A stretch of 64,000 nt of DNA from positions 176,992 to 240,991 of the forward strand of contig JACKPA010000011.1 of NCBI GenBank assembly GCA_024233865.1. Reading direction: 5' to 3'. Below, one piece after another: positions 62,335 to 64,000 of the stretch. A program made the position numbers and the translations under genes. Position 1 is the first letter of the stretch. Each line of letters opens with the position of its first letter. The stretch comes from Leptospiraceae bacterium. Lineage in GTDB: Bacteria; Spirochaetota; Leptospiria; Leptospirales; Leptospiraceae. The notes below the pieces were generated by a model. That model saw nothing but the letters and a program-made list of their open reading frames with translations, searched no databases and was not told the DNA's origin.

Positions 62335-62350
62335 TACTATAACTGTAGTA
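62335..62350. promoter_or_regulatory. Candidate operator (TACTATAACTGTAGTA)
   Basis: An inverted repeat with TACTA/TAGTA arms lies immediately upstream of a TTGACA (62351-62356). With the two direct repeats further up this looks like a regulator's binding array. It resembles BlaI/MecI-type sites (TACTACA..TGTAGTA), but no such repressor gene is in the window. Confidence 0.4.
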
Positions 62351-62378
62351 TTGACATTCTATTGAAATGGAGTAACAT
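62351..62378 (+). promoter_or_regulatory. Candidate promoter of the M30 protease gene
   Basis: TTGACA (62351-62356), a 16-bp spacer and TAACAT (62373-62378, 4 of 6 to the consensus). It lies 38 bp upstream of the start codon, directly next to the putative operator. Confidence 0.4.
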
Positions 62379-62415
62379 AATATATCAATCAATATGAGTA
62401 AAAGGAATTTTAGCC

Positions 62416-64000
62416 ATGCTATATAAAACCAAAATTCTAAATGTTCTTTTTTTGTTTTTATTTACAATTTTATTTAATATAGGATGTGGCGGCAGTGATA
62501 GTGGTGACGACGACATGACCCTGCTTACCATGTTGGTTTTGCTATCGGGAAATCGGTCGTCATCCGATTCCCAAACTCAATGTAGTAGTGACAGTACCAA
62601 ATTTACTTATTCCAGCAGTTCCTCTAACACAGATCACCAAGCTATTGTTTATGACACGATTAGCTCTGGACAAGTAAATGCTTGCATTACCGGTTTGGAT
62701 TCCAAAAAAACGTATAACATTTTTGTAGTTTATTCCAATTTAGACACTGCAAATTCAAGAAAAATTAATGAAGGTTCTGGAACGGGAAAATCTGAATCGA
62801 GAGAGATAATTGAAAGAAATGTATTCATAAACAAGATTCCGGACTATGTTCGAGAATTTAACAAAAATCCACCTGTTTTAACCAAAGCCTCCAATTCGAC
62901 AAACTTGAATATAAAACCTCCTCCAATTAACTTTTACACTGTAGGAACCAGCACAAAAACTTGGAAAACCAGTGATAATAGTACAACTTCCTATGACCCG
63001 GTATCGACTACTCTAAGAGGTCAAACAACTCTCTCTAGTGGTAAAACTTTACACGTATGGATAGGAAATAATGAATGGACTTATTCATCGATCGATTATA
63101 ATGATGTAAGTACGATCATGAACACTTTTAAATCGACTATATATGATAAGGCAAAAAAAATAGCTGGGAACGAATGGGGAACTCATGGTTATTCTGACCT
63201 GTTATCTAGCAGTACAAGTGAAATTCATATTGTTCTCTATGATATAAATGGGGACGGTGCTTATGGAACGATAGGTTTCTTTTATAACGCAAATAATTAT
63301 TTAACGAGTTATGTTCCTTATAGCAACCAAGCACTAGTGTTTTTTATAGACTCTCCTACCTACATTGATTCATCATCCGGATCCGAAACAGTTATTGGAA
63401 CTTTAGCACATGAATTTCAACACATGATTCACTATTATCAGAAGAATATTCTGAAAGATGCATCATCGAACACATGGCTAAATGAAATGTGCTCTCAAGT
63501 AGTAGAAGACAGTCTTGCCTATTATCTTGGTGGTTTTGGAACAGGTCCATTATATGACAGGCTCCCGGGCTATGTTGCAAACCCGAATGGGAATATTACA
63601 GATTGGAATGGTAATGCTTTTAATTATGAAACGGCATATTCCTTTGGAGGTTATTTGCTTAGAAATTTCGGAGGAGCAGATTTATTTACATCTATTATCC
63701 AATCAAGCGGTGTAGGTATGGATGCAATAGACTCTGCTCTTTCGCAATCCAGTTTTAGTGATTGGAAAGGAAACAAGGCTTTTATGTATTGGGGAGCGAG
63801 TCTTGCGATGAATCCAAGCAAAGGAAGCTTACCAAAGTATTTCGGATATCCAGCTACAACAGTTTCCGGTTACTTTGGGTCGGGTAGTGATTTGAAATTG
63901 GAAGCGGGAAATATGTATAAGGATACAAAGTACCAGCCCAAAATATATACGACACCTCCTACAACCATTTTGACAATGAGCAATGTAGTGTACAAAATTA
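62416..64000 (+). CDS. M30-type (hyicolysin-like) zinc metalloprotease lipoprotein, 3' end outside window
   Basis: An open frame runs from 62416 to the window end (528 codons so far). The signal FLFLFTILFNIGC ends in a lipid-modified Cys. A Ser/Asp-rich spacer follows (GGSDSGDDDM). The zinc site is in GTLAHEFQHMIHYY (HExxH variant: His, Glu, His with AHEFQH), near residue 332, with WLNEMCSQVVED 17 residues on providing the third ligand region, as in peptidase family M30. The start has an AAAGGAAT site. Likely a surface or secreted protease; substrate unknown. Confidence 0.8.
   Translation, partial: MLYKTKILNVLFLFLFTILFNIGCGGSDSGDDDMTLLTMLVLLSGNRSSSDSQTQCSSDSTKFTYSSSSSNTDHQAIVYDTISSGQVNACITGLDSKKTYNIFVVYSNLDTANSRKINEGSGTGKSESREIIERNVFINKIPDYVREFNKNPPVLTKASNSTNLNIKPPPINFYTVGTSTKTWKTSDNSTTSYDPVSTTLRGQTTLSSGKTLHVWIGNNEWTYSSIDYNDVSTIMNTFKSTIYDKAKKIAGNEWGTHGYSDLLSSSTSEIHIVLYDINGDGAYGTIGFFYNANNYLTSYVPYSNQALVFFIDSPTYIDSSSGSETVIGTLAHEFQHMIHYYQKNILKDASSNTWLNEMCSQVVEDSLAYYLGGFGTGPLYDRLPGYVANPNGNITDWNGNAFNYETAYSFGGYLLRNFGGADLFTSIIQSSGVGMDAIDSALSQSSFSDWKGNKAFMYWGASLAMNPSKGSLPKYFGYPATTVSGYFGSGSDLKLEAGNMYKDTKYQPKIYTTPPTTILTMSNVVYKI

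Overview
The window is low-GC bacterial DNA that best fits a spirochaete of the Leptospiraceae. The evidence is an EF-Tu with the TSHQEYET variant of the switch region, a ribosomal protein L14 with an internal insertion, a run of tuf plus S10, spc and alpha operon genes ending in rplQ, and many lineage-typical accessory families: DUF1566/Lcl lipoproteins, Rpn-type and Uma2-type PD-(D/E)XK proteins, 7TMR-DISM kinases, FecR-domain lipoproteins and DUF2330. The assignment to genus is inference. I see no rRNA, tRNA or CRISPR array.

Layout. (1) 1-11 kb is a decaying accessory region. A divergent Uma2 / Lcl-lipoprotein pair is tandemly duplicated, and the first copy is interrupted by an IS1595-type element with a clean 8-bp target duplication. 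Around it lie an intact Rpn-like nuclease gene and broken genes: a 7TMR-DISM kinase, a NarL-type regulator, a FadL-like porin with one amber codon, a DUF1566 remnant and an IS91 fragment. (2) 11.2-17.7 kb is a defence island. It holds a PD-(D/E)XK-like nuclease gene bracketed by 82-bp direct repeats; a thymidylate-kinase-like gene coupled to a prokaryotic viperin (pVip); a Septu-like ptuA-ptuB pair; a WYL regulator whose 3' part is in a shifted frame; and a divergent FHA gene. The Septu pair lies between 59-bp direct repeats that are two copies of the WYL gene's 3' end, so removing it would leave a co-directional WYL - pVip - kinase operon. (3) 17.9-28.9 kb is mixed housekeeping and conserved genes: an exported His-rich methyltransferase, DUF2330, HIT, a ParA-like ATPase, trpS, a LolA-like protein, a kinase/receiver pair, an SPL-like radical SAM protein and a FecR lipoprotein.

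(4) 29.0-34.3 kb is the 2-oxoglutarate dehydrogenase operon sucA-sucB-lpd. (5) 34.4-43.1 kb holds a glycosyltransferase-like gene, aat, a CapA-like lipoprotein, a PD-(D/E)XK-like gene, an exported hypothetical, an MFS transporter, a MORN-repeat protein and cysK. (6) 43.7-59.3 kb is tuf and 31 further genes in one direction (ribosomal proteins, secY, adk, infA, rpoA), closed by a strong intrinsic terminator after rplQ. (7) 59.3-64 kb has a kinase-gene remnant, a DUF4105/DUF3015 pair on the minus strand and the start of an M30-type zinc metalloprotease lipoprotein that runs off the window end.

How the genes work together. The island joins nucleotide-based immunity (pVip should make chain-terminating ddh-nucleotides, with the kinase probably supplying or recycling nucleotides) with a nuclease-based system (PtuAB) next to a WYL regulator of the kind that controls defence loci. 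The repeat architecture suggests modules being slotted into one regulated site. The rest of the accessory DNA shows active recombination: identical duplications, three copies of a 53-bp hairpin element, and several slippery-sequence frameshifts.
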